Positions 1-11,687 are shown, counted from the stretch's first letter. The stretch: 64,000 nucleotides of DNA from Prosapia bicincta (GCA_036971475.1 JBAIZL010000001.1:108476350-108540349); one strand, 5' to 3'. Notes: generated by a model not told the origin, from the letters alone. Made by a program: numbers and translations.

Positions 1-261
1 TCTTAAAGGTAGAAGCTGAAATCTGGCCGGATTCTTTCTCTAACCGTAACCCACTATAGAAACCTTTCAACTCTATCTTTGTATGAAAATATCCTTATAC
101 GTCATCTCCGTTATTCTTTAATATACCTTTGTATATGCTAAACATTCACGTGTAATTGTTATTTCAGAAGTACATCATAAATTTAGTTCCTAAAATAGGC
201 TGAACTATAAAAAAGTCACTCAGTTTTATTTTCAGCTCCAAGTTTAGTAGCAGAGCTGAGA
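1..261. other. AT-rich DNA, no gene seen
   Basis: I see no coding region, RNA gene or mobile-element signature here. It leads directly into the 17-bp minisatellite. Confidence 0.5.
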
Positions 262-480
262 ACCCTCAATAAACTGAGGGCAACAATAAACTGAGAGTAC
301 CAATAAACTGAGGGCACCAATAAACTGAGGGTACCAATAAACTGAGGGTACCAATAAACTAAGGGCACCAATAAACTGAGGGTACCAATAAACTGAGGGT
401 ACCCATAAACTGAGGGTACCAATAAACTGAGGGCACCAATAAACTGAGGGTACCAATAAACTGAGGGTACCAATAAACTA
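262..480. repeat. 17-bp minisatellite
   Basis: About 13 tandem copies of a unit close to CAATAAACTGAGGGTAC, with variants GGGCAC, GGGCAA and GAGTAC in the last positions. Open frames exist across it in several phases only because the unit contains few stops. They encode nothing but the repeat, so I do not call a gene. Some variants recur at intervals, which suggests block-wise expansion. Confidence 0.95.
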
Positions 481-639
481 AAATGTCCATTAGCCAGATT
501 GTACACTACTGAAAATGTTTAATGCATTATTCTTAACCCTGCTTCCCTCAGTCAAAGTAAAGTCATAAATCATAAATTCGAATGATGTTATAGTGTTTTA
601 GTTTTTACATTACAGCTAATTACATAAACGTATGTAGTC

Positions 640-651
640 TACTTAATAATA

Positions 652-698
<47 letters not shown>

Positions 699-869
699 CA
701 ATATGTTTTATTGTGTATTAATAAAGAACAAAAGTCAAAATACAAAAACAAGAATTATATTTGAATTTACAATTCAAAGCTTTTCGTTGACCAAGGTACT
801 GTTAGCCAACGAAAAGCTTTGAATTGTAAATTCAAATATAATTCTTGTATTTGTATTTTGACTTTTGTT

Positions 870-968
<99 letters not shown>
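640..968. repeat. (TA)n-bounded foldback unit 'a' with hammerhead remnant
   Basis: A (TA)n tract (about 645-697) is followed by the leader CAATATGTTTTATTG. A long inverted repeat comes next, with arms about 724-789 and 807-873 that are nearly perfect and a 17-nt loop. A second (TA)n tract (about 874-941) and a (GA)n tract (942-968) follow. The right arm begins inside a hammerhead-like stem II, then shows CCAAC, GAAA and AGCTTTGAAT. This is the same order as in the units at 23.6 and 23.9 kb. The CUGANGA half is absent, so the unit cannot self-cleave as it stands. The head-to-head junction falls inside the former ribozyme. Confidence 0.85.
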
Positions 969-3544
969 CAACGAAAATTGATGTGAACATTATTGGTAAG
1001 GTGATATGATTAATAGGGAATCTTAGAGATATTATTAGGAGAAGAACATTGAACTTATACCGTAGAATAGGATCACAGAAGAAAAAGTGGAAACTAGAAA
1101 GTCTATCAAAGAACACGCAATATAACTATAACCAATCCTTTCGCAGCTTCACAGCTGTTCTTTTTTACACTTATATACTGATCTTACAATAATATACAAG
1201 ATGTAATTTTTTCCAATCATCATTATTATACTTTCATACAAACAAAAATTAGAAATTCAATATTAGCTAGATAACATATACTAATATTACGTATTACAAA
1301 ATCTTACATTTTTAATTAATTTTGTGATGTTTCCATTATTTGTGACAAATTCTTTTATGTTTTATGAATTATAAGCCACACTGTGTCGTTGGTGTCGGCT
1401 GTGTAGAATTTTATATAAACTTATTTAGTAATTTACAAACAGTTTGTGAAAGCTGATTTCTTATTATTCCCACTGTAACAAACAAAACATAACAAATACA
1501 TCTCAGATTAAAGTGTCTCTATGATACTGCAGAGAAGAAGCGCATTGCCAATTTCAAAAGCAAACGACGCTGTGTCTACATCAAGGGCAGAATAAGAAAT
1601 GTAATCAATTGATGGGCTTTGATTAAATCTATTGTCAAATCCATCATCTCGAGTGTGTTTAATGTGTTTACTTTTGGATGAAACGAAATGAGTCCATTTT
1701 CCTGATTACTGTGTTATTGAAGGCATTGAAAGATGAGCTACTTCCGATCGTGTACAGAATGAGCCAAACCAGTGTATTTCCAGTATTTGTCCACTGTCAG
1801 GGTGAAATAGATTGTTTACCGTTATTATAGAATCGGGATAAATAACTTGTAAATTACAAATTTATATTTACATACTACGTTTTGGTGATAAACATTGTCT
1901 GTACATATAACGAGTTTTTTATTCATCTGTGATTAGAAACTATTTTCGTGGATTTAAAAAGTTTCATAAATGATTTCGTTGAATAATTTAGAAACTAAAT
2001 TGACCGAGCAAACTAAACATGTGCATCCTAGGCGCTGAAGAATTAATATTAAAATAAAATACGTTACTTTTATTTATAATTACAACTTACCAAAAGTCAG
2101 AACGTGGTAAAAAGAAAATAATTCAAATTATTAAAAACACATTACATTTTACATATTTACATCAAATTACGATCGTGTCTACACGCTTCGATTAAACATT
2201 GACCACTGTAAAGGGATTTTACCGCACTAGGTACAAACTTAAAGGATAAACTGGCATTATGGTGTAGTAAAACCTGTACTATAATTATAGCATCGAAATT
2301 ATAATAACATCATAGATTAATTAAAACCTGTGTGTTATTTTGCTCGTTCTTATTGCATTCCTGTTACCTGTTATTTCTTTTTCACATTAAATATATTCAA
2401 TACTTCACATCTTAAAATTGTATTTTTGCTTTTATGGTTATTTATTTCTTGATAATTATTTTCCTTATAATTAAAAAAGATTTCTATCAAACTAGCTTTT
2501 AAATAGTGGAAAAATACTGAATAAAATTATATTGTATTATTACTTTCTTTAAAGTTTCAAAGCTGTTTTACTCATAGCTATCTCAGTTGTTTTTTGTTTT
2601 GTGGAATACAAATTTCACGCTAGTGCTGCTACCTATAGTTACAACAGGTAAATCTCAGGCTTTGATGTTGGTTGCGCCAATTCAATAGAGCGCATTACTT
2701 TTGCAATCATTTTTAATTAATAATTATGAAACGCATCAATTAAATGTTGGGTAAAATTCAGGAATACAAATATAGTAGATATAATCTCAACGAGTGAATA
2801 TATATGTTACTAAACCGTTAATATTTGAATTATTAAAACTTCCCAGATGGTTTTAAGGGATTGAAGAACTAAAATATATAATTAATTATAAAAACAAAAC
2901 TGTTTAATTTAGTTAGTGCAGGCTAAAATATTAATCTGTAACACACAATATGGATGGTTATATTACTAATTATTATTATCGTATTATGGGTACTCATATT
3001 ATAACAATAGAATAGGTACAAATTAATTTTATACTAATTAAAAATAACCTAAAAATGAGATACAAGTCCAAAATAATGCTGGTGCAAATTTGAAGTTTTA
3101 TTTCGACGTCGAATCCATAAAGAGTGTGAAATGTGTTTTAAACAAAACACTGCAAATTAAGAAATGTACAATAATTTTAAATAATACATAATTAATAAAA
3201 TAATCATAATGCCCAAAATCTGTTTAAAACTAAAAATACATTATTGTATTTATTTATCCCTATTTTACTCACAATTTATTATATGTCTTAAAACTGAAGC
3301 CGAAATGTTATCTCTTCAATTCTCTTGTGGGCAATAATGCTAGAAAAAGTGGTAACAAAACAGCTGATTATATTGTTATGTCAAACACATAAGTAGAACT
3401 AACAAACTACGTCCTAAATAAACCTCATTCTTCTTTTCAATCACTATGAAATTTGGAGGAGAAATATGGTGAGTTCTTCGATTTTTCTGTATAAAACAGA
3501 GCCACAATAAGTGGAAACAAATTATGGTACTATTTAAAGAACAT
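969..3544. other. AT-rich intergenic DNA
   Basis: About 2.6 kb with stops in every frame at short spacing. I see no splice-supported coding region, no tRNA-like cloverleaf and no transposon termini. Introns or regulatory sites of a distant gene cannot be excluded by eye. Confidence 0.4.
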
Positions 3545-3644
3545 TAAAACGACGTCTACATAAGTGCATTAAATCGACGTCTACATAAGTGCATTAAATC
3601 GACGTCTACATAAGTGCATTAAATCGACGTTTACATAAGTGCAC
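3545..3644. repeat. 25-bp tandem repeat, four copies
   Basis: Four head-to-tail copies of a 25-bp unit containing TCGACGTCTACATAAGTGCA. The first differs at one base and the last carries a T for C and a final C. Further degraded fragments of the unit (GTCTACATCGTCGACATAAG) follow to about 3680. Confidence 0.9.
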
Positions 3645-3679
3645 ATAAATGATCGTCTACATCGTCGACATAAGTAAGT

Positions 3680-5297
3680 GCAGGCTACAACATTAATCTA
3701 TAGCATATAATATGAATTGTTATATTACTTATATTTATTAACTTATGTATATTTACTTATACTTATTTATAACAATACAATCAGGACAATATAATTTTAA
3801 ACTATATTAAAAATATTTAAAAATTATATTTGATTGAAAAAAGGATGGTGGACAAATCCATTCAATGGTGAAAGGTATTATTAAATACATTTCAACGCTG
3901 ATACACGTTAAAGAACATTAAATCGACCATTCACGTCAGATTAAAAGTCGTTCATACGCGGAACGCACAAACTACCGTCCTACTGAGATGTAGCAAAACA
4001 TCGCCAATCACGTTCTCCCACACGAGGATTACGTCAGAGTTACCACTCCACAATTAAACAATGGGGTCTGCAACGAGCATAGAATCCGTGTGCCCAAGAT
4101 AGTGTCGACTTATAACCGTAACCATCGACGCGATGAACTTACTAGACAAACCCCAGTATTCATGACTGCGTTATAATAAAACAGGCATGTAATAATTCTT
4201 CATTTACTTACAATAATTAATATATGATGTCTCCATGTTATTTAAAGCAAAGATATAGGCAGATAACGGCTTGCTAAAGATTCCGTAAGGCGGAGATTCC
4301 CAACCTTTTTGATTTCACCCCTCTACTAACTAAAAGCATCCTGGGAGTTTGTTTACATTTTACGTTCAAAAAGTGCTAGATAAACGTTTTACTATATAAA
4401 ATGTAACTTCTATGCAAAAAAAACTTCATCAGCATTATTTGTGCAGCTTAATATTTCAAAGAGTAAGAAAACTGCGCTCTGTCGGAAGGAGCAAGATGGT
4501 GGTGACGATGCATTGCCGTCTGGGTAATATTTCAAGAAGATGTACTAAGATTGTCTAGAAACTAGAAAACATTTTTACATTTTAAGCGAAACATTTGTCA
4601 ATAAGAACCACATATAAATAGAGAAACTTTGAATACAAATTAATCGCTTCAAAGTCATATCATTTCAGAAATAAAAACATCCGTGTTGCATAAAATATAA
4701 ATTTGACGGCAATCTAGTAAAACTGTTGCATTCAGATTTACCATTAGTTTGTCATACAAGTGGATTGATTACTCTGCATGTTGTGCTGCTATCCTAATTC
4801 AAATTGACTTTCTTCTGTCACAATAGTGATTTAAGATCACTTTTCTTGTTTAATCAGTCAATTTACCTCAATATGTTGACGTTTATTTGTGTGTCGCCAT
4901 TAATTCAGCTCTTTAAAGTACTACGTTTTTTAATATTAATATCTAATAAGTATTTTCTAGGAACACAAATATCAATTTGGAAAAACAAATTTAATTTGAA
5001 TCAACGTCATTTTTTTTAAATAATATATTTTTATCATATTTGAAATTCTTTGTGGTTTTGTTAAAAAAATTAATTATTTATAAAAATCATCACTAATAAA
5101 TATCCATGGTAGGATTTTAGAATCTGTATTCTGAAATGAAGTACTTTTAAACAGAGGTGCTCTTCTATACTCTATGTTACAGCATAACTAGCTATAAGTG
5201 ATATTTTAAGTATTTTATTTAGGCTACACATAGAAAGTGTGATTTAATAACTATTTCGAACTACATATGAATTTTCATTTTATTCAGATACGAAAAT
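3680..5297. other. AT-rich DNA with one GC-richer stretch
   Basis: No gene recognised. The piece from about 3890 to 4150 is richer in CG dinucleotides than its surroundings, but it has no long frame and no motif I can name. A 71-codon frame at 4804-5019 has no recognisable domain and looks like chance. Confidence 0.35.
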
Positions 5298-5480
5298 GTA
5301 TTATACAAGTGTTGGAGCTCCATACAGTACTGAAAAATATATACATAAAATTTACCGATATTTTACAATGAAAAATAGACTTCGTAAATCTTGTATTATA
5401 CAAGTTTTGGAGATGTAATGAGTAGTAACGGAAAATATAAACATAAAATTTACCGATACTTAAAACATAAATATTTTGTA
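5298..5480. repeat. Two-copy tandem duplication of about 95 bp
   Basis: GTATTATACAAG followed by TTGGAG and later CATAAAATTTACCGATA occurs at 5298 and again at 5393. The period is about 95 bp, with moderate divergence between the two copies. Confidence 0.75.
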
Positions 5481-5850
5481 AAGATAATATTTCCTAAGAT
5501 AATTTTTTAAATAATTTATCTAGTTGAGAGTTTTTATTTCATGAATATAAATTACAGCAGTATACGTAAATTACAAGTTGAGGGTAAATCTACCAACACA
5601 CCTCTCTTACGAGGGTAGATTTTCCTCACAAACTTTATATTGAGCTCTGAAATCCCATAATTTCGGCGCTTTAATTGGGCACTGAAAGGCCTGGGTTTAG
5701 GGCAAAGTTTTAATTAAAAGTTTCACTTTACGCACCTGTGTTTACTTAGAAAGAATTTGCGTCTTAGCTAAGTGTTGCTTAACCTTGCTAATCCTTGTAC
5801 CAAAGTGTTGCCATATTGTGCCTGTATGGATGTTGAAATTATGCATGAGT
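5481..5850. other. AT-rich 5' flank of the non-LTR insertion
   Basis: Sequence preceding the target site of the non-LTR element. It contains no recognised gene. Confidence 0.4.
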
Positions 5851-5861
5851 TTGGCGCTAAT
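5851..5861 (+). repeat. Target-site duplication, left copy
   Basis: TTGGCGCTAAT directly precedes the 5' end of the non-LTR retrotransposon. It recurs exactly at 10383-10393, directly after the poly(A) tail. An 11-bp direct repeat placed this way is the hallmark of target-primed reverse transcription and fixes both element boundaries. Confidence 0.9.
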
Positions 5862-6309
5862 CCCGGCAAGCTGGCCTGAGAAACCGGGCGGGTCCACAGG
5901 TGGCGGATAGTGGGACGGCCTACAGAAATGTAGGTTACCTGTGAATAAGGATTCCGGAAGGTTTCTGAATATGCAGGCCTGGACCAAGGCTATGGTTTAA
6001 AGGTGAGGAATTATCCCTTCTCGTCAGTCAACCGGTTGGGCGTGGTAGAAATAACCGAGTGCTCTGACCGGGGAGACTGGGGTAGTTGGGAATTAAGTCC
6101 TCACAATGCTACTCTCACCTCCCGGGTGAACCAAGGGCAATGCGACAGTGAAGTATGGGCGGGAAACTACCCAAACGACACAGTTGTAAAAAAGAGAGTA
6201 AAGCAGGCTGTTCGACTGAGCAGTTAATAATGTCCTGAACTTGGGGTGTGCTTCAAGGTCAGTGACTGAATACCCAATCCAAGGTGGAAGGCATCGTGCC
6301 GAAGGATGA

Positions 6310-6672
6310 ATGGCTGCAGGGTATAAAATGCAGTCCCAAACGATCCCCTTGAGGAACCAGACAAAACCTCATTGTATGTTGTCTTGCCAGGGCAGTGGGG
6401 GCTCTGCTCTGGTCGACCGTTATTTCCCCCATACTCGTGGGACTTTAATGGACCAAGTAAGTAAAAGAATTGACTTCGAGACTGTACAGACAGTGGGAGC
6501 CAATGAGACGGCAAACCGTGAGTCTGTAGCAGATGTGTCAACGGCAACCATCACTGGGGGTGCGGGGGCGGCTGTCAAGCTGCCGACTGCAGAAACCGGT
6601 GAAGTAGCTGTAGAGTTGAGCACGATGTCTAGTCCTGGGGCTGCTCTGCGGACCCAGGCGACTGCAAATTAA
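6310..6672 (+). CDS. Short ORF1-position protein of the non-LTR element (120 aa)
   Basis: This frame occupies the ORF1 position, ends with TAA at 6670-6672 and lies 8 nt upstream of the ORF2 ATG. The spacing would suit termination-reinitiation. The 120-aa product is rich in Ala, Thr, Gly and Val. It shows no CCHC knuckle, no RRM-like motif and no clear coiled coil, whereas ORF1 proteins of I-type elements are commonly several hundred residues with zinc knuckles. It may be a C-terminal remnant after an internal deletion, or a lineage-specific short protein. The start is chosen as the first ATG of the frame; an in-frame ATG lies at 6328. Function is not recognised. Confidence 0.45.
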   Translation: MAAGYKMQSQTIPLRNQTKPHCMLSCQGSGGSALVDRYFPHTRGTLMDQVSKRIDFETVQTVGANETANRESVADVSTATITGGAGAAVKLPTAETGEVAVELSTMSSPGAALRTQATAN

Positions 6673-6680
6673 GCAGAACA

Positions 6681-9600
6681 ATGATCAAGATCCTCCAAGT
6701 GAACCTACAGCATAGCAGGGCGGCGAGTGCTGTCGTGTGTAGGATGCTGGACAGGGGAGAGGTGGACTTGGTTCTCATCCAGGAGCCATGGCTTTCTGGA
6801 GGACGAATATGCGGGCTGGCGACATCTGGAGGTAAGTTGTTGTACGATAAGGACTCCGGTGTTCCCAGGACGTGTATTTTGGTTAGGAGGGGGTTGAGTG
6901 CTTTTGTACTAACGGACTTCTGCTGCAGGGACTTAATAGCAGTGACGGTGGAGTTGCGGGCGGAGGGGAGGATGAAGAGGCTGAACCTTGCCACGGCATA
7001 TCTCCCCTTTGACTACGAGGGGGCTCTACCAACACAAGAGCTGAGGAGGCTGGTCGAGCACTGCGGGGCTGTGGATGAGGAGCTGCTGGTGGGGATGGAT
7101 GCTAACTCCCATCACACTTCGTGGGGAAGTACAGGTACCAACACTAGAGGTGAGGAACTTTTAGCTTATCTTAGCTCTAAGAATTTACTAGTCTTAAATC
7201 AGGGGGAAGAGACGACGTTTGTCACTAGGGCCAGACAGGAGGTCCTGGACATTACGGCGGCATCGAACCAGACGGCTAGGTATGTACTAAACTGGCATGT
7301 GTCGGATGAACCATCTTCTTCTGACCACAGACATATTAGGTATGATATCTCTCTAAATCCAGCCATGCTTCGGCCAACCAGGGATCCAAGAAGAACAGAC
7401 TGGAACTCCTACAGGAGGGACCTGGGAGTTCGGATTGAGGAGGCTGGATTGGAGTATGGTGGGAGGAGAGAGCTAGAAGACTCTGCCGCATTGGTTGGCG
7501 AGGCTATAGTAGAATCCTTTACTGATAACTGCCCTCTTAGTGAGGGGAGAAAAGTAGGGGATCCGTCATGGTGGAGCAAGAAGCTAGCCAAACTTCGGAA
7601 GACCACCAGGAGACTCTTTAATAGAGCAAAAATGAACGGGGAGTGGGACCAGTATGGGAAAACTTTAACCGAATATAACAGGGCAATTAGAGAAGCACGC
7701 AGGAAGTCCTGGAAGGAGTTTTGTCAAGAGATTGACAAAACTCGGGAAGGGGCACGACTGCATAAAGTGCTATCTAAGGACCCAGTTAACCCGGTGGGGA
7801 TGCTAAGAACCCCACTGGGAAATATAACAAAAACTGCAGGGGAAACTGTGGAAGAAATAATCAAAACACATTTCCCTTCCAGTACCCTGAGGAAACTTGG
7901 GGGAGCAGACACTGAACCAGTTGGCAAACTCTCCACAAGACGTGGTAAGAGGGCGGACTGGGAAGTGGCAAAGAGGATAGTAACTCCACAAAGGGTAAGA
8001 TGGGCTATTGGCACATTTAAACCCTACAAATCTCCAGGTCCAGATGGGATCTATCCTGTGCTGCTGCAGCAGGGAATGGATTTGCTGGTACTGGTACTTA
8101 CTAAATTATACAGGCTAAGCATTGCTTTAGGGCATGTGCCGGCAGCCTGGAAAGCTAGTAAGGTGGTCTTTATACCTAAGCCCACCGGTAACCAATCGGA
8201 AGGGAAAGGATACAGACCTATTACACTCATGTCCTTTGATCTTAAGGGACTTGAAAAACTGGTTGATAGACATATTAGGGGGGGTGCTTTGGCCATAAAA
8301 CCACTGCATTGGAACCAGTATGCTTATCAACCGGGGAAATCCTGCGAGGGAGCTCTCCATCAAGTGGTTGGTAGGATTGAGCAAATGATCGCCAAGAAAG
8401 GTTGTGCCATAGGTGCCTTCCTCGACATTGAAGGGGCTTTCAATAACCCCTCAGTGGAGACGATGGTAAGTGGTGCAAGACGTCATGGAGTGGATGCAAC
8501 CACTTGTGGTTGGATAAGTTCCATGTTAACAAACAGAAGCATTTCTGTAGAGGTGGCAGGGGAGGTCAGAAGGGCGGAGACAAGTCTGGGCTGTGCACAG
8601 GGGGGGGGGGTTCTCTCTCCTCTGTTGTGGTGCCTAGTGGTTGACAACCTTATTGAACACCTGAATGAACAGGGGTACTTCTGTCTAGGATATGCGGACG
8701 ACATAGTTGTTTTGATCCTGGGCAGATTCCCTGATACAGTCCTTGAGGTAATCAGGAATCCTCTACGACTGATTGAAGAGTGGTGTAAAAAGGAGAACCT
8801 TAGGGTAAATCCAAAAAAGACTGCTCTCATTAACTTCACCAGACAGCGAAAAGATCTGACGACCAGGATGCCCCGCTTGTTTGGTGAATACCTTGAGTTT
8901 GTGGGGGAGGTGAAGTACCTGGGAGTTACTCTGGACAGGAAACTCACCTGGAACCCACATCTTGAGAGGACAGTTAACAGGGCCAAAAGGGCACTGATGA
9001 CTGTGAGAAAAATGGTGCGTAAGAAATGGGGACTGAAGCCATCAATGATGCACTGGATGTATCTGAGGGTGATAAGACCTATGATTACCTATGGAGCTCT
9101 GGTGTGGTGGACAAAGGCCAACCAGGCACAGACAAGAGCTAAACTGAGCTCTATCCAGAGATTGGCCTGTCTGTGCACACTGGGAGCGATGTCAACTACA
9201 CCAGGTGCAGCAATGGAAGTAATGCTTAACCTCCCTCCCCTTGAGCTTGTCCTTAGGGGAGAGACGAGGCTAGCGGCATGGAGATTGCGCAACTCGAGCA
9301 ACTGGGCTAACCTCCCAGATGTCTCGGGACATATGAGTATCGAGTGCGTGGTCAAAGAACCCGTCTTGGAAATGGGCAGCGACCACATTACTCGAATGTT
9401 TGCACCTAACCAGGTACACCAAACTGCGATGGAATGGCCAGGGACATTAACATCGGGAGCTCAGATCTGGTACACAGATGGCTCCAAGATGGACTTCGGC
9501 ACTGGAGAGGGGGTGTATTGTAAAAACCCAAGGGTAGAACTAGTTTTTTCCTTGGGGAGGCATACCTCTGTCTTTCAGGCCGAAGTATATGTTATAAATG

Positions 9601-10298
9601 CCTGTCTGGGAGAGATAGCGAGAAGGGAAACACATGGGACCCGGATTGCTATTTTCTCCGACAGTCAGGCAGCAATTAAGGCACTAAACGGACACGTGGT
9701 CACCTCGGCCATAGTCAGGGAGTGCCTAATTAACCTACAAGCTCTCGCAAGGCACAATCAAGTCATGATAGGTTGGGTACCAGGGCATAGGGGAATACTT
9801 GGAAATGAAGCCGCAGATGCACTGGCCAGAGAGGGGTCTTCAACTCCCCTGATTGGACCGGAGCCGGCGGTAGGTATTTCCAAATCTATGGTCAAGATGG
9901 CAGTGCGAAGGTGGATGGCTGAAAGACACTGTGAGCACTGGATCAGGGCCGAAGGGATGAGACACAGCAAGCTAACCCTTAGGAAACCTTCCTTGGGGCT
10001 GCAGAAGAGTCTCATCTATCTGTCTAGGCAGGAATTAAGGATAGCCACAGGTCTACTCACGGGACACTGTGGACTAAGGAAACATTTGCATAAAATGGGT
10101 ATCTACAAGGATGAACCAGTGTGCAGATTATGCGGGCAGGAACTCGAGACTGCCACACACATTATTTACAGATGTGAAGTACTTGCTGAGAGGCGCTTCA
10201 ACCTCTTTGGTGATGGAACGGCTTCGGTGGATGCTGAAGGTAAAACTCTAGTCAGGAGACTCCTAAACCTGGTAAGAGGGAAGGGGTTATTTGACTAG
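6681..10298 (+). CDS. Non-LTR retrotransposon ORF2: endonuclease, reverse transcriptase, RNase H
   Basis: An intact 1205-aa replicase for target-primed reverse transcription. The N-terminal APE-type endonuclease (about 1-225) shows QVNLQHSRAAS, IQEPW, GMDANSHHTSWGS and SDHRHI. The reverse transcriptase (about 430-720) shows SPGPDGIYPVLLQ, FLDIEGAFNN, a QGGGVLSPLLW motif and catalytic YADD at 671-674. The RNase H domain (about 928-1045) shows YTDGSK (Asp933), a FQAE motif, SDSQAA (Asp994) and GWVPGHRGILGNEAAD. A C-terminal finger has the pattern C-x2-C-x8-H-x4-C (Cys1148, Cys1151, His1160, Cys1165). The start is the first ATG after the upstream ORF stop. One oddity: the usual QGGVLSP motif carries an extra glycine, encoded by a run of 11 G at 8600-8610. 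All catalytic residues I can check are present. Confidence 0.93.
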   Translation: MIKILQVNLQHSRAASAVVCRMLDRGEVDLVLIQEPWLSGGRICGLATSGGKLLYDKDSGVPRTCILVRRGLSAFVLTDFCCRDLIAVTVELRAEGRMKRLNLATAYLPFDYEGALPTQELRRLVEHCGAVDEELLVGMDANSHHTSWGSTGTNTRGEELLAYLSSKNLLVLNQGEETTFVTRARQEVLDITAASNQTARYVLNWHVSDEPSSSDHRHIRYDISLNPAMLRPTRDPRRTDWNSYRRDLGVRIEEAGLEYGGRRELEDSAALVGEAIVESFTDNCPLSEGRKVGDPSWWSKKLAKLRKTTRRLFNRAKMNGEWDQYGKTLTEYNRAIREARRKSWKEFCQEIDKTREGARLHKVLSKDPVNPVGMLRTPLGNITKTAGETVEEIIKTHFPSSTLRKLGGADTEPVGKLSTRRGKRADWEVAKRIVTPQRVRWAIGTFKPYKSPGPDGIYPVLLQQGMDLLVLVLTKLYRLSIALGHVPAAWKASKVVFIPKPTGNQSEGKGYRPITLMSFDLKGLEKLVDRHIRGGALAIKPLHWNQYAYQPGKSCEGALHQVVGRIEQMIAKKGCAIGAFLDIEGAFNNPSVETMVSGARRHGVDATTCGWISSMLTNRSISVEVAGEVRRAETSLGCAQGGGVLSPLLWCLVVDNLIEHLNEQGYFCLGYADDIVVLILGRFPDTVLEVIRNPLRLIEEWCKKENLRVNPKKTALINFTRQRKDLTTRMPRLFGEYLEFVGEVKYLGVTLDRKLTWNPHLERTVNRAKRALMTVRKMVRKKWGLKPSMMHWMYLRVIRPMITYGALVWWTKANQAQTRAKLSSIQRLACLCTLGAMSTTPGAAMEVMLNLPPLELVLRGETRLAAWRLRNSSNWANLPDVSGHMSIECVVKEPVLEMGSDHITRMFAPNQVHQTAMEWPGTLTSGAQIWYTDGSKMDFGTGEGVYCKNPRVELVFSLGRHTSVFQAEVYVINACLGEIARRETHGTRIAIFSDSQAAIKALNGHVVTSAIVRECLINLQALARHNQVMIGWVPGHRGILGNEAADALAREGSSTPLIGPEPAVGISKSMVKMAVRRWMAERHCEHWIRAEGMRHSKLTLRKPSLGLQKSLIYLSRQELRIATGLLTGHCGLRKHLHKMGIYKDEPVCRLCGQELETATHIIYRCEVLAERRFNLFGDGTASVDAEGKTLVRRLLNLVRGKGLFD

Positions 10299-10382
10299 AT
10301 CAGGGAGGTAAGTACAATATACCTTAAGGTAGCAGTGCTTCGGGCAATTCAACCCGCTCCCAAGTTAAAAAAAAAAAAAAAA

Positions 10383-10393
10383 TTGGCGCTAAT
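10383..10393 (+). repeat. Target-site duplication, right copy
   Basis: TTGGCGCTAAT follows the poly(A) tail directly and matches 5851-5861 exactly, closing the insertion. Confidence 0.9.
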
Positions 10394-11639
10394 CAATAAA
10401 TAAGCTAACAAAACATGGTAAATTAAGAGGTAAATCTAAAACCAATTTAGTTTTAATTATTTTACCTTATTATTATTTTACTTTATAGTAATGATTATTA
10501 TATTATTTATATTGTTATTACATTATAGAATTATATACAAATATAATACACTGAATATATATATTAGTATAAAATATTTATATTGTATAAACTAATCACC
10601 AATCTTAATACATTAGAATACCAAAATATTATAAAGATGCAGTAAATGAGAACTAAAGAGATACTTGAAATTTAAAGTAAAATTCAACATTCCTGTGTAA
10701 ATATTGTTTTATTACTTGGAAAAAAACTGTGTTAAATTTATAATAAATCAATAAGAACACTATATAAACATTACCAATTTTTATGAATAACATTATTACT
10801 ATCACAATATTATTTATATTACTATTACTATTATTTTTATTGTTTTTTATATTGTTGTTGTTATTTTTAATGCTTTTGTTATTGTGGTGGTGGTTTTATT
10901 GTTGATTTTCTTTTTCTTCTTCTTTTCTTCTTATTAGTATAAATGTTACTGTTGTTAATTACGACATTATTAATATGTTATTACTCTTAATTATATAAAT
11001 ATAGGTGTTATTGTTTGTATTATTATTTTTAGCGCATTATTATTAATAGTAAGATCCAGTAGACGGGCTAAGCTACTTGAAGAGATCATGAGAGAGGGCT
11101 GATTTTTTCCTGAAAGAAGAAGAGGAATAAAATGCTAGTTCTCCACACATAGGTGAAGGAAAGAAAAGAGTGTCTTTGAGTCCACTTCAACAGAGCCTAG
11201 GAAAAAACACAGAAAAGGAACCAGGCAGGAAGATGGCTCCTCGATAGTAGATGGCACTTTTGCAATATTTTTAAAACCAATTCCTATTTTTAAAACAAGA
11301 AAAATTAAAACATATGCTGAATTTCTAAATTTTATATCATGAGGATTTTGTATTGCTAAACATTTCAAATTTATTTCAATTTATGTCTCTTTCCACTGTA
11401 ACCATACATCATGAAAAACGGCAAAAAATGAAATAATATTTTAAGCAGGATAGACGTGAACATAAGTAAAATAAATTAGTTAATTTTTATTTAATTTTCA
11501 CCAGTAATATACTTTCTTTTAGAATTGAAAAGTTTATATCGGTCTAATAATAGAATCCCTAGTCCCTTTTGGCCTTAACTTTGTGTTAACTATGCGTGTA
11601 ACTATCGTATAGTACTTTGAACATCTTTTATCCCTCATT
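10394..11639. other. AT-rich intergenic DNA
   Basis: Runs of TTATTATT-like low-complexity sequence (about 10440-11050) and no gene. A frame at 11135-11368 on the minus strand has no recognisable domain. Confidence 0.4.
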
Positions 11640-11649
11640 ATCTCTTACA

Positions 11650-11687
11650 CACACATACATGCATGCGCACACACACACACACGCGCG

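Larger units (their letters stand above)
5862..10382 (+). mobile_element. Full-length I/LOA-type non-LTR retrotransposon
   Basis: A 4.5-kb element bounded by an 11-bp target-site duplication and ending in a poly(A) run of about 17 bases. It consists of a 5' UTR (about 5862-6309), a short upstream ORF, an ORF2 with endonuclease, reverse transcriptase, RNase H and a CCHC finger, and a short 3' UTR. Its base composition is much more GC-rich than the flanks. An RNase H domain downstream of an APE-type endonuclease and RT points to the I superfamily (I, LOA or Ingi-like) rather than Jockey or RTE; R1 elements usually lack RNase H. ORF2 is uninterrupted over 1205 codons, so the insertion is probably young. 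The usual long ORF1 with CCHC knuckles is not present. Confidence 0.92.

Noticed and set aside
262..480. CRISPR array
   Set aside because: The repeats are contiguous without spacers, and the genome context is eukaryotic. The same holds for the 22-, 25- and 60-bp arrays.
216..506. Frames of 70-96 codons across the 17-bp minisatellite
   Set aside because: They only translate the tandem repeat in different phases and have no independent coding signal.
774..1116. Frames with Ser-Leu and Ile-Tyr runs
   Set aside because: They are translations of the (GA)n and (TA)n microsatellites.
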